Assembly: GCA_026874595.1 (NCBI GenBank)
Contig: CM049307.1
Location: forward strand, 60,642,870 to 60,706,869
Length of the DNA: 64,000 bases
Direction: 5' to 3'
From: Sipunculus nudus
Lineage: Eukaryota > Annelida > Sipuncula > Golfingiida > Sipunculidae
In this document: positions 33,760 to 47,300 of the stretch, one piece after another
Position numbering within the stretch: position 1 is the stretch's first letter
Layout of the letters: each line of letters begins with the position of its first letter
Notes under the pieces: generated by a model
What the model saw: the letters and a program-made list of their open reading frames with translations, nothing else
What the model was told of the DNA's origin: nothing
Database searches by the model: none
Program-made: the position numbers and the translations under genes

Positions 33760-35913
33760 TTTGAGTGTGACACTGTCCGTCATCTTCTTGGACTTCTTGG
33801 ATTCTATGTTAACATCGAAATTGACCTTTTTTTTGGGCTGCACAAATGACGATTCAAGCGACTGTGCTTTGACACAATTAAACCTTGAATCCAAAATTCA
33901 ACATACAGTTAGATCTCTATAAGATCTCCTACCAGACCTGAAATTGTCGCACAATCTTTTTTTCTTTCAAGAATTAAAAAAAACCCTCCATTTTCTATTA
34001 AAAACTTATATTGTTACTCTTCAGGAATGCCAAATATGTAACTGCATTAAATGCTGCTATATCCAGGATCCTGGATACTGCCGCATAAAAAGCTTTAGAG
34101 TAAACTGGAGAACTTAAAACCTTTGTCAGGAAAAAAATTGTGTAAAATCAAATACTGCGTTTATGACAAGGAAACTGTAAGTAATCTAAGGAAGATATAG
34201 TACTTTATTAGAATGACCAAGAAATTCAGCTAAATATTATGTTTTTGTATATAAACAAGACTCATTTTTAAAATTTTGTAACCCTGGTGCTTGAAACTGT
34301 CTCAGAATCTGGAACAATGAACTGCTTGGTCTTTGCTCGCTGAGCCAACACGGCCCATAACCACTGGTTACACAGGTGGCTGCCAGCCAGCCGTGGCTGG
34401 GGGAAAACCCAGAGCAAACATTGTTCCCCGTGTATCACTGTTTATTAGGACAATGTATATTCTTCTAACCAACATTTAACGTGGACAAACACTGTCTAAG
34501 TGGTATGTTATATGCGCATTTGATAAGAATATCTTTATTTTATAACGCATAACACATTTTTAGATGAAATATAAGAATTTAATTGTCATGTGGAATGTCT
34601 CCAGTTTCCTCAAATCATGTTTTAGGGCTCTCGCTCAGCATAGCGTAGTTAGAGAGCACATGAGCTAGGGCTACTGAATATGTAAAGCACAAGTTCTGTT
34701 TAGTTCCTTTTTGGCACAAATTTATTCTCATTAGTTTCTGATGCACATATAAAAAAATTAGATAAATTATTGGTAATTTGTAAAAGTTATGAACCACTGA
34801 GAACATTACCTTAATAAAAAAAGCAAGAAATATATTTTCTCACTTAGCATATGGTAATTCTTGAAGCTAGAGACTTTTTTCAAGGATATATCTTTATTTA
34901 ATCAAGATCTTATTATCTACCAGAAATTTTTAGCATAACATTTAAAATCCCTGCTGTCACAAGTGGACAGTTCCCCCCCCCCCCCCCACACACACACAGC
35001 AATATACATCAAGTGAAATGCAATAATTATTGTTTAAACTCCACTCCAATGTCCAGAACTTTTCTTGAAATAGTAATTTAAAGAGCAACCCAGGAGATGC
35101 CATATTGTTGTAGTGTGGCATTTTTAAAGAAATTATTTTCCTAAATAAATCTCTCAGGTAGATTATTTTACTTATTTGATACCCATCAGCATTAGGCATA
35201 TTTTGTAAAGAGACAAACGGACAAAATAAAATGGATTTCTAAGGGATGAGTTTTAAAGCTAGATATGATAATGTCTGATCACCTTAAAAATTAAATAATG
35301 TATTAATTGCTTGATTATCTACTGTCTCATCACTAGGTCAGTTCAATGTTTCTGCACAAGAAGTCATGACAAGTATCATTTCTTTATGAGATAAAAGATG
35401 TACAAACATCAGCAACAGTAAAAACAGTATATCCTGGATCCAAATAAACTCAAAACTCCAATTAAGTAATAGTCCTTGGACCCAGGTGATATTGTTAAAA
35501 CCCAACAATATTTTATATCATGTTTTCACAGTAGGTGGACAAAGAAGAAAAATAAGACAGATACACAGAAGGTGCAAAAATAGAACATGTGTCTCACATC
35601 TTTGGCAGAATATTTCTCAATTTTCAATATTGATCATTCGCAATAAATTTGGGATATATGTCACAGGACAAGCTTTTATTAAGTGTCACCATGGGAACAT
35701 TCATATCATGTTTTAACAGTTCATGGTCAAAGCTGGTATGACTAATGTTTTCACTTGGACAAAACCCAATCATAACTTGTTCAAAGGCAAATTAAGATCA
35801 TACCAAATGTTGCCTGTTTATGTTTTGTTCTTTTTTTTAAATCTGATAGAGAAAACTGAATTTATTTTATGGGTAATGATAAATTTTTCAATATTCCTGT
35901 CTCTCTTTTTTAG
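33760..35913. other. Intergenic/5' region of the LRR gene, no gene recognised
   Basis: AT-rich. 34850-34930 is a scrap of D element interior (GAAGCTAGAGACTTTTTTC); a poly-C run at 34974-34987 is followed by (CA)n. A leader exon of the LRR gene may lie here or near 32850, but I cannot place it. Confidence 0.4.
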
Positions 35914-36118
35914 GATTAACTGAATAAATCTGTGGATGCCGCTGCAGTAAGACCATGCAATATCAGAACATTAACAGTTTAATTATCACTGAAATTTGCT
36001 AGCAAGAAGAATGGCAAATTATGATTTAATGTATGCATCAAGTTTTGCGATCAGCACAAACACCGTCAATCAATTGTGATATTAGTATAAGTGATAAACT
36101 CAAAATTTGAAGAAAAAA
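35914..36118 (+). other. Probable 5'UTR part of the LRR gene's first coding exon
   Basis: A polypyrimidine tract and tttttttag end at 35913, and no better acceptor lies before the start codon. The leader has several upstream ATGs in other frames. The upstream leader exon was not identified. Confidence 0.4.
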
Positions 36119-37208
36119 ATGAAGGAAAAAACATTGGAGCCAAGTGGTAGGAGAGAGGTTTCAGTAAATGGTGACAGTGATATTTTTCGGTATCAGTCAC
36201 AAGAACTGACTAAGGTTCCAGAGGAAGTTTACAATTGTTCCTGTGTTCGAGAGTTGTTTTTGGACTATAATGAACTTTCTTCCTTGCCAGATGATATCAG
36301 TTGCCTTGAAAATCTTGAAGTGTTGTCAGTTATGGGCAACCAGTTGGAGGAATTACCATCTGAAATAAGTGTCTGTGTCAGGCTTAAGGAGCTTTACCTG
36401 AATGAGAATGAAATTGACTCTTTGCCAGATGACATTACCAAACTAAAAAAGCTGAAAACAGTCAATGTTGTTGGGAATAGGCTGCAGTATCTTCCTACAC
36501 ATATTGGTGATCTCACAAGCTTGGAGGAACTTTATGCAGATGAAAACGCATTACTGAGCTTGCCTTTAACAATATGTCTTTTGCCAAAACTGAAAGTGCT
36601 TGAGCTGGGCCACAATAAATTATTACATCTGCCAGAGAATTTAGGTAATTTGACTGGAGTGGAGATTTTGGATTTGAGTGATAATAAACTCAAAGAGCTA
36701 CCTTCCACCTTCAGTAATCTTTCATCACTTCAGTGTTTGGTGCTCTCAGGCAATTGTCTGACTCATCTGCCTTCCCAGAATGCCTCTCAATCATGCCTCG
36801 TGAAATTTTACTGTGATAACAATCAGCTTATGGAACTTCCTCCATGGGTATCTTATTTGCCGAACCTTGAAGAATTCTCAGTTCAGAATAATCATCTGCA
36901 GCAGGATGCTATCCCAGAATCCTTTGGTCAAGTCAGCCAAAAACTGAGAATTTTTGATCTTGCAACAAATTACTTGGATACCTTGCCTGACTCCATTGGA
37001 AACTTGCAACAGCTGGAAACTTTTCATATAGGAAGTGTGCAGGTAGAGTTAGAAAGGAGAGCATTTTGTAATGGAAACTACCTGGTGAAACTGCCAGATA
37101 CATTTGGTAAAATGAAATCATTGAAACATGCCAGGTTGGATGAAAACCAGTTGGTGGAGTTACCAGAGAGCTTTGGAGAGCTGTGTAATCTAGAATTCCT
37201 AGATCTAG
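36119..37208 (+). CDS. LRR gene exon 1 (coding)
   Basis: One 1090-bp exon encodes residues 1-363 and about 15 LRRs, such as LKELYLNENEIDSLPDDI. The start ATG has A at -3. Donor gtcagt, phase 1 out. The reading frame continues past the donor to a stop at 37262, which is intron, because exon 2 restores the LRR register (LDLGQNRLHELPDSF). Confidence 0.93.
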
Positions 37209-40200
37209 GTCAGTATCATAGGTTTATATTGCACTGTGCTTTACTCTTTCATACTGGTAAATAAGTATCATAGTACACATGTGATTAAGTAAAAAGGGTG
37301 TCAAAGGCTGGTTTAAGACAAACTCAAAAAGGAAAGGCAACTGAAGTCTTCACTGAAGTTCAGTGCAGATAGTCTAGTATAGTGGAAGAGCATTCATCCA
37401 AATGCCCCTTGCCATAAATAAAATAATGTTATATATGCAATATAATGATTAATGCTAATGCTTTAAAGTAATTCTACTTCTCTAGCAATTGGCAGTTGAC
37501 AGAGTCTGTTGGACTATCTAAGGTTGATAACACTGATGACATATTATAAATAACAATTTTGTCTTAATGTCCCTTCATCTGAACAAAAAGAGAAAATGTT
37601 TCATTGAGAAGTTTGTGTTAAACTTTAATGCCATCCAAGCCAGGTATTTGGAAATTTGAAAGCATAAGAGGTAATGATAAAATATGGTCATCCTCTTCCA
37701 TATTTAAAAGATGTTACTAAATGCAGGTCATGCTGGAAGTGTTAAAAAGAATAGAATTAGAAAATAAATCAAGAGAAACACCAGTGTCAATTGTATGGAC
37801 ATGCCATGAATTTTCTTTGATTGACAGGACAGAATCGTCTCCATGAACTGCCAGATTCATTCAGCAATCTGGTGAATCTTCGGTACTGCCAGCTTTCCAA
37901 AAACCACATTGAACTTCTGCCATCAAAATTTGGTCAGCTGACTAAACTAGAAGAGCTGCGTTTAGACAACAACAGGGTTTGTTTTTATTACAGCTAATTT
38001 TACTTTAAAAATTACAAAAAATTTACGATGTATATCTTTCAATGTATGATTATATGTCATACCAAAACACCCATTGTCTTGAATTGCTTACATTTAAAAC
38101 ATAATTTGTAGTGCCCATTGTTTTCCCGTGGAAAATGGAAGAAGATACAGGTATACAAAATTAATAGCCTGATAGAGCACACTTGCCGCTGGTCTCATCT
38201 GAGGATACGCATCTGTTTAGTTAAGGCCTACATTGTTTTTACACCAGAGCATATCAATTGTTCCTTGGTCTGAAACCATTATATGTATTCTCTATGGACA
38301 GATACACCACTGGTATGTAACTGGCCAGGTCTTGCAATGTTAATTACAGATCAGATTGTTCCTTGTCACATGATGATCATTCCCTTCAGATTTTATGGTG
38401 ATGAAAAGGTTGCATATCATAAATGTTTGGTATTCTTGGTTTGATGAAGATTTCTGAAAACATAAACCAGTACCTCCTGACTTTGTAATGATATCTTGTT
38501 TTCTATTACAGCTAGCAGAGCTGCCAGGCTCCTTCAAGAACCTCACAAAAATGATGTCTTTGTCTTGTTAAATCTATTACTAATACAAGTATTACAGCTA
38601 GCAGAGTTACCAGACTCCTTCAGGAACCTCAAAAACCTGATGATTTTGTCTTGTTATCTATTACAGCTAGCAGAGCTGTCAGTCTCCTTTAACATCCTCA
38701 CAAACCTGATGACTTTGTCTTGTTATCTATTACAGCCAACAGAGCTGCCAGTCTCCTTTAAGCACCTCACAAACCTGATGCCTTTGTCTTGTTGTCTATT
38801 ACAGCCAACAGAGCTGCCAGTCTCCTTTGAGCACCTCACAAAAATGATGTCTAAAGTTGTCTTGTTATCAATTAAAGCTAGCAGAGCTGCCAGTCTCCTT
38901 TGAGCACCTCATAAAAATGATGACTTTGTCTTGTTATCTATTACAGCCAACAGAGCTGCCAGTCTCCTTTAAGCACCTCACAAACCTGATGACTTTGTCT
39001 TGTTATCTATTACAGCCAACAGAGCTGCCAGTCTCCTTTGAGCACCTCACAAAAATGATGACTTTGTCTTGTTATCTATTACAGCCAACAGAGCTGCCAG
39101 TCTCTTTTTAGCACCTCACAAAAATGATGTCTTTGTCTTGTTATCTATTACAGCTAGCAGAGCTGCCAGTCTCGTTTAAGCACCTCACAAACCTGATGAC
39201 TCTGGACTTATTTTGTAATAATATGACTGAGGTGCCAGATTCCCTCCATCATCTCACAAAACTCACAAGGCTCGACTTAGATGGTGTAAGTACGAAATAT
39301 TTTTTTCTGATCAGTGGCAAGGTGATGTGATGACAAGTGTGTCTGAATGGGGCCCCATTTTCCATATTTTCCTGTAAGCTTGAGGAATTTGACATTATTT
39401 TTAAGAATTTGGCAAAAGATAAACACCAGTGTATCCACCTGGTGAACTTGGCCCATTGAAAACCTGTCCAGGATGAACCCTGCCAAAGTCATGTGGACCT
39501 TTCCCAGCACAATGACTGGTAATATTTAAGTTGCAGTAAAAATTATGAGAGTTCTATCTTATAAGTAAGGGGTTGGGGCAGATTTGAGCTAAATTTGTGT
39601 GTGTATTCTGTTAGGGACTTAAAGGGACATAATCAGGAGCAATATTATGCCTGTTCTTTCACACAATCAGTTCATTTTTGCTTTAAAGAAAAGTTTCTCA
39701 GCAAAACCATCCAGCACACAGTCTCAGTACCGTGCATATGGCTGTGTAACACCTTGTTATGGCTCTGCATGTTTGTAAACATAGTCCATGTGTGTCTGTT
39801 TACATAACAAGGCCGCATGACTGAGGGTCAGTTGTGAACAGCAACACGCGATGTTTCAGCCAGCAGGAACATGTATTACATTTTGGGGGCAAAGTCAGTC
39901 AGGGGATCTCATGATTGGCAGGTGTTGTGGCTCAGTGATGTACAGAGTCTAAACACGCTGTGTTTATGTTGACACCTATGATTGCACCCCGGTCCACTGT
40001 TTTCAACAATCGTTTACAGGAGCAAACAAACGTTTCATGGCAATATTTTGGCAGGTGTAAAATTAATTATAACGGGAAGAAACTTTGTAGGTGATTAGGC
40101 CCGTTTAAGTGGAAGTAATTTTTGTGCATCGATGAGTAAACATTCTGAGCAAATATTGGGTGCATATTCTCTTATGAGGTGGTGTATTCACTTAGGAATT

Positions 40201-43200
40201 CACTATACTAATGGCCTAGCAGGTATGCAAGAAAATAATGAACTGGTATTGTCATTGGTGAGATGGTTCTCACTTGAATGGTAATCAGTGAGTGTGTGTC
40301 AGTGTGAATATTTAAATTGATATAAAATTACATGAATGGGCAGATTCCCGGTGTAATACATAAAAGACACATAAAAATGGTAAAAGTTCAGATGAATCAT
40401 CATGTTACACTACCTCTACTTACAGAACAAGTTTGGCCTCTCAGCTGCGTCTGTTCCCAACATCAGCCACAGGAATTATTACCCCCCACGTGACCCCAAC
40501 CTGAAGAACAACTGGAGAGGCCGAGTCAGGGGCATACAGCTGTCAGACGAAAACAAACAGGTAAACCCTCAGTGTCAACCAAGGATTCATTAATGTTTAC
40601 AGGCAGTTAAGTAGGGCACATCAACATAAATCAATACAACTGTTTTTCATGAATCAAAATTATATATTGGTTGATGAGTCCTGTTATTTATCTTTCTGGA
40701 TACTGCTCTTGCTGGAGTCCCTTCAAAGAAATTATTACATTTATAAGTAATGCCAAGTTTATTTCATAAAATTAAATTAAAAATGGTATACATTTTGTGT
40801 CATTCATATGCAGCATTTCAGAAATCAGAAACTTTAAACATGTGACATCCACTCTGGTTGGACTGATTACACCGTTTCTGGCACAGTGCCAAGAATCAGA
40901 CCAAAAAGAGCTTGATCCCTGGTATAATCAGACCAACCAGAGCGGGTGCCACATGTTTAAAATTTGTGCTGAATGCACAAGGAGATACCACACTCCCATT
41001 TGTGTGATTACAATTTATTGCTCTTTGTACACCCTGGTGTTCTGACCCAGAGGACCTTGCTATACAAAGCAGCAGTTAAAACAAAGGAGACCTGGGATGA
41101 TTGCAGTGTATAACCGCTGCATGAGGAGCGTATTAGGTAAAGTAAAATGGTGAGTCTTGAGTGTATAATCACTGTGTGAGGAGTGTATTTATGGATTTAA
41201 CATAATGGTTTATGGTTTCAGGTCATCAGGGGGTCAGAAAGTGAGAGTGACACAGAGGAGGATCCACCAAATAAAATAAAATATGACAGCAGAGTCATGT
41301 GGGCAGCCATGAGGCGCAGCCTGGCCCTGTGGAAGTCACATGACAGTAAGGCTGAAGAACGACCAGCGTGGAGACCAATGGCCAGTCATCCAGCTGTGGA
41401 GCCAGGGATGTATGATGATGGGGAGGATGAAGAGGAAGGAGATGAGCAGTGTAACAACATCAGCAACGGAGGTTAGATAAAACTTACCACACTCTATTGA
41501 CTAGTTCTATAGAGCACATTTACTGTAAAGCCTTTTTATTATGGACACCTCTTAATAACTGATATGGGGCCCTCTTGTGAATGTGCACTTGGAGGTCCCT
41601 GAGCTTACTAATACAGGCACCCCTCTGTTGCTAGCAAAACCCAGGTCTCACCATTGTCAGCAATTGGGAGTTTCCACTAGATTTAATTAGTGCACCATAA
41701 GTTTCAGGTTTAAATATGATTTTTTATGCCCCCGCCACAAAGTGGCCGGGGCATATAGTTTTACCCATGTCCGTCATTCCGAAATCAAACAGTTGTACGG
41801 ACTTTTTTTGGCAATGCCTGCAGATATTGGCCTGATTTTTGGTGTGTGGGCAGATAATGACCAGTTACAGATCGAATTGGCGTTTTGTCCAGGTTGACCT
41901 ACTTTTGACTGTTTTACGGCTCCTAAACTTAGAAAATTTCATGAAAAATAGAAATTTTCATGACAAATACACATGTACGGACTTTTTTTTGCAATGCCTG
42001 CAGATATTGGCCTGATTTTTGGTGTGTGGGCAGATAATGACCAGTTACAGATCGAGTTCGCGTTTCGTCCCGGTTGACCTACTTTTGACCGTTTTACGGC
42101 TCCTAAACTTAGAAAAATTCATGAAAAATAGAAATTTTCATGACAAATACACATGTACGGACTTTTTTTCGCAACGCCTGCAGATATTGGCCTGATTTTT
42201 GGTGAGTGGGCATATAATGACCAGTTACAGATCGAGTTCACTTTTTGTCCCGGTTGACTTACTTTTGACCGTTTTACGGCTCCTAAACTTAGAAAAATTC
42301 ATGAAAAATTGAAATTTTCATGACAAATACACATGTACAGACGTTTTTAGCCCTCAGCTCATAGGCTGATGGGCTATAGTCGTCACCCAAGCTGTCCGTC
42401 TGTCCATCTGTCTGTCTGGTGTCTGTCCGTCTGTCCGTCCGTTCCGCGTCTGTTAACTTTTACCTTGTGAGCGGGATATCTCTATAAGGATTGACCGTTG
42501 GAATTTTATTTCATCAGTGAAGATGTATATCGATAAAATCTCGGTCAAGTTCGTAAATGGGTGACCTTGACCCATTTTTCTACATTTTAGAGCTAATTAT
42601 AGAAAAACACTCAGAAGTTTATATCTCAGGAACCATTGTGTGGATTTTCACAAAACTTACTATGATCATTGGGACTGATGGTCTGTATGTGCTGCACAAT
42701 TTTGGTGGTGCCATCTGCAATTTCTGATTTTTTAATGAAATTTTATCGGATTTTTTCAATTTTGGCCATTGTGCAGGATATCCCCAAAGGTATTCAACAC
42801 ACACTGCCAAAAATAATTTTCTTATCTAAGGAAATATTAGTTATTTTCACTTGAAACAAGTAAAATTTACCTAAAACAAGGAAGTACCTAGAAATTAATC
42901 CTTAAATCACAAGAATGAAGCCCATCTTTTTGGTAAATAAGTAAAAATACCTACAGTTTAGAAAAAGTTACTTGATATAAGTTAATTTACCTTCAGCTGT
43001 AGGCTTTACTCCCTGATTTTAGAAAATTTAACTTTAGAATGAGTGAGGTGCAAGTTAAGCTTACTAAAATGAATGTAACCACATATTAAACTTTATGCAA
43101 AATACAATTTTAATCACTGTATATTGTAACATTGTCAGTTAGGTTTACAGTCCTACATCTAACAAATGCTACATAAACGGGGTGCATAAAAGGGGCTGTA

Positions 43201-44110
43201 AAGAATTTCTAAGTGAAAAATATTGAGTAATTATAAACATTTATGCCCACTACTTGTCATACAGCAGTTGTTCTCATTTTGGCTAACCAAGTCACTGAGG
43301 TAAAGTTAAAGTTTTCAAACCTTCAGGGTTATAAGTGTGATAATTTTGAAAGCAGAAAGTACTAAAAAATAGTAATGTTCACAAAATTCTGTATTTAAGC
43401 TGATTTTATCTTTAGGTGATGGTTAAGGGCACCAGTTTTCAAATTTATCTGTGAATTTACTTTATCCTGGTTTTTGTTCATACTGATTTTCAGAACAATT
43501 TAACCATCTCTTAACCACCCTTCTTGAAAAATCTAATTCATGCTCGGTGTTCACATTATGTGGATTTATACAAGATCAAGCTCGGTTCACAATATGTGGA
43601 TTTATACAAGATCAAGGTCTCTTTTAATTATATTAATTTATTAAAGTCATCATCATCACCCTACTTTAAGGAGTCTAGCTAGACCTTTTCTTTATCACAG
43701 AAATCAAAATAAACTCTTAAATGAATTCACAGCTAGCAGTTAATTTGTTTTAAAAAAAAATTATTTCCAGTTTTATTAAACATTTTATTTGACCTGAATT
43801 AATAAACTTAATATATGTGAAGCATCATATTTATAAAATATGGAGAATTGCATGTATGTATTGTAAAATAGTATATCAGGAGATGTAACTGTAAAAAATG
43901 AAAAAAAAATGGGACACATATATGTTATATGTATACACACACAAGAAACTTTAAAAAAATAAGAAAGAAATTTTCATGCAATAATTAATTTATACACAAA
44001 AATATTATATCTTAATAATCTTACAGTTGTTTCTTTAATCACACAAATATGTACCATAATAGAAGGTAACTTTGCCTGCTTTTTTTTTATTTCCTGCTTA
44101 TTTTCATCAG

Positions 44111-44170
<60 letters not shown>

Positions 44171-44318
44171 CAACCCAGAAATAATTGTGAAACAAATGTG
44201 ATTTATATCTTATGATTATTAATTATAAAAGAGAATCAATATCTGAAAAATTTACTGTCATTGTTACCGCAGGACATGCAAATTTTGAATAAATTTACAC
44301 ACATACATATATACATTT

Positions 44319-44354
<36 letters not shown>

Positions 44355-47300
44355 AAGTATTGTGTATTTTACGACATGACTGCACTTACGGCATGACCGC
44401 TTTATGGTACCAGTGACAGTTTATGGCGCCTAAACTTTGTCAGAACGTGTATTGTAAGTTGAAATGAGGTGCTCGCATATGAACTCAACCAATTTGGAAA
44501 CGCAGTGGATGACTTGCATCAGCTTATCTATGAGCGTAAGAAACCAAAAATATCTTATTCTAAACTGCCATCGTGCATTTTGTGTTTTTTTTTTATTCGA
44601 CTTGTGACATTGACCCCTAAAAGACCCCCATTATCACTCGCGCGTCAGCAGTTTTTTGCTGGTGTTAAGTAAACCTTCATATTATGTGATTTATCACAGA
44701 GCATTGTTAGAAAATAAATAATAAAACAGTAGCTGTAACAAATATTAATAATTTTATGAACTTTTGACGCCGTGAATGACCTTAAGAAGAAAACTTGTTT
44801 GACTTGAAGTTGACAGTTTTAGTAAGGCTAAAACGTGGATGTTAGAAGTCTGATCATGGATATACTACATATCACTTATCAGCAAACAGAGAAATCAAAC
44901 ATAAATATGTAATTTCAGTTTTAATTTATCTATGAGTGTAGAAACATGTTTAAATTTGTATTTAATGTATTGTTATTAAAAGATTATGCAAGCTACTCAC
45001 TGTTTCATATTTACAGTTAGATTAACAATATGACAATTGACATCCATTTTCTGTGGAATCATATGATTACTGTGAGATACTCTGCAGAAAATTATTTTAA
45101 AACCATAGATCTTTATTAACAAGTTTTATTTTCCTTACATCTCCCAGACATCTATGAGTTGAATCATAATTTAGATATTTAAAAAAAGGTTAATTTTAAA
45201 ATAGTTTAGCTTTAATAATAATACTTATACACAACATACAGCTCACATACAACATTTAAAACTTAACATACAAGTGGAAACACTTCTTTTTTTCAATATA
45301 TCAATATTTTAGTTCCAATTATAAATAAATTTAATTTTGAACACATATTTGCATAGTTTCAGGACTTCCTAATATGAAAAACCACTGATCTGTTTCTGCT
45401 CATATTTATTTTGCATGTCCTTCTATACTTTTCCTTTGTACATACCAAAAATTAGGCATGTATTGCTTAATTTGTTGAAGTTAAGTTCCGAACATTGTAC
45501 ACTTTGTAAAAAATCAGGATATATATTTACTTAGTTAACATAAGAATTGCTGAAGCTACAGACTTTTTTTTTCAGGGTAATTTGCATTTAATCAAGAATT
45601 AATTATACACCAAATATTTGGTCTGAAATTTTCAAATTTTATAAGTTATAAGCATTAATATAAAACCAGTATTTTAAATTTTGGCCATTGAATTTTTTTT
45701 CCTGTAAGCTCTGTTGATTTTATTTTAATATCATGCACACGTAAGGATTTTAACTTCTAAATTTTAATTTTAAAGGAATTGACCAAAAACTGTTGCTTTT
45801 ATTAAAGTTTTAATGAGACCATGTCACACCTAGGCTATACCGAAGCCCCTCTATATGTCCCTATGTTGACCTTTCAGGCTTATTATGCATGCTTGAAGGG
45901 TGGCAAACTTTACAGTCCTCCAGCTCTTGAGTGGCCACACCTGGATCTAACTGTGTCAAACACCACTCCTCTAGTAGTTGTTTTGGCCAAAAACAAAATA
46001 AACAATAATTAAAACAAAAAAATTGTTATATAATAACAAATTTAAGAAAAATTAATGGTAAAGGAATTTTTTGTCAGTGAATAACAGCAACCTTTTTAAT
46101 TTCTGATGTTGTATGGATCTTGTATGGATGGCCAAAAATGTATTCCAAATGACACCATGCAGTCACCATTGGGTATTTTTCATTTAAATCATAAAAATAA
46201 AAAATAATTGAATAGTTTTGTATACTTTTGGTTTAAGGGGTTATTTTAAGCAAATTAATGATAGACAAGGATGCAGTTGGTTATATTAAGTCATCTGAGC
46301 TATAGCCATGGTCCATTGTCCATCGTCTGTCTGTCCGTCCGTCTATCCGTTAGACTGGCATGTTTTGAAACTAATAGGCCAACAAACCCAAAATCCGGCA
46401 TACTGTTAAGCCGGCCGTACATGAGGCGACAAGTCGCAGAACACGCTTGTTCCGCGACAAGTCGCACGGGGGTAAGTCGCACCTTTTCATGGGTTGCGGG
46501 ACATGTCACAGAAGAAGTAACATGTTTTTTTTACCTGCGACTTGTCGTGCGACATCTGGCCAAGTGTTGGGAAAAGCCAACAAATAATAGTTTTATATAC
46601 ATAACGATTGATCATGTTATCCATTGATAATGTGACCGTCTATGGTTTCACTGTGTCTGATTAGGGTGCTATATATGTGTGTGTTTGACGGTCAACAGGA
46701 AACTCAGAAGAAATTGTGTAGCTATCCCAGAATACCTATGCCTATTTTTCTTATATATCTATATTAATAAAGAGAAACAAGACGAAATATGTCCTAGGCA
46801 GAATACATTTTTTTTGTCACTCGCACTTATATTGATAAATTGTGTTATTTTGTTGAAACCTGGAAGTTATGTTCGGTGCATGTAGTTTTAATAATAGTTT
46901 TGCAGGACATGTTGCAGAACATGTCGCTGTGTGTATGGACTGTTATTGTGGTGCAACATGTCGCAGAACTCTGTGTTCTGCAACATGTCGCGCGACATGT
47001 TGCCTCCCTGTATGGCTGGCTTTAGATGTCCCCAAGATCTCCTACTTAACGAAAATTTGGTCATTGTAACTTTGTCCCTTTAAGAAATTAAGGAAAAAAC
47101 TAAATTTTCCATTAAAAATCTCTTTTCACACTTCAGGACTGCATAAAATCAAAACCAATCTGTATTTTTCGTCATATTAACCACAAATATACCCTCATAT
47201 AGTTCCTATGTTCATGCCAGAAATAAGGTGTCAGTATTACTTAATTTATAAAAGTTATTGGCCCAAACATAATGTACTTTGAAAAAAAATCAGTAAAGAT

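Noticed and set aside
36107-36118. In-frame extension of the LRR protein to a start at 36107
   Set aside because: The codon there is TTG; the first real ATG is at 36119.
37365-37415. tRNA-like A box (TAGTATAGTGG)
   Set aside because: No B box or cloverleaf follows.
38496-39111. Acceptor-array frames read as a separate LRR gene
   Set aside because: Broken by a TAA, a frameshift and a TAG, and each unit contains intron-end sequence; better explained as duplicated splice junctions.
46271-46627. 118-codon plus-strand frame
   Set aside because: Runs from a D element into the Harbinger-like MITE; no transposase motif.
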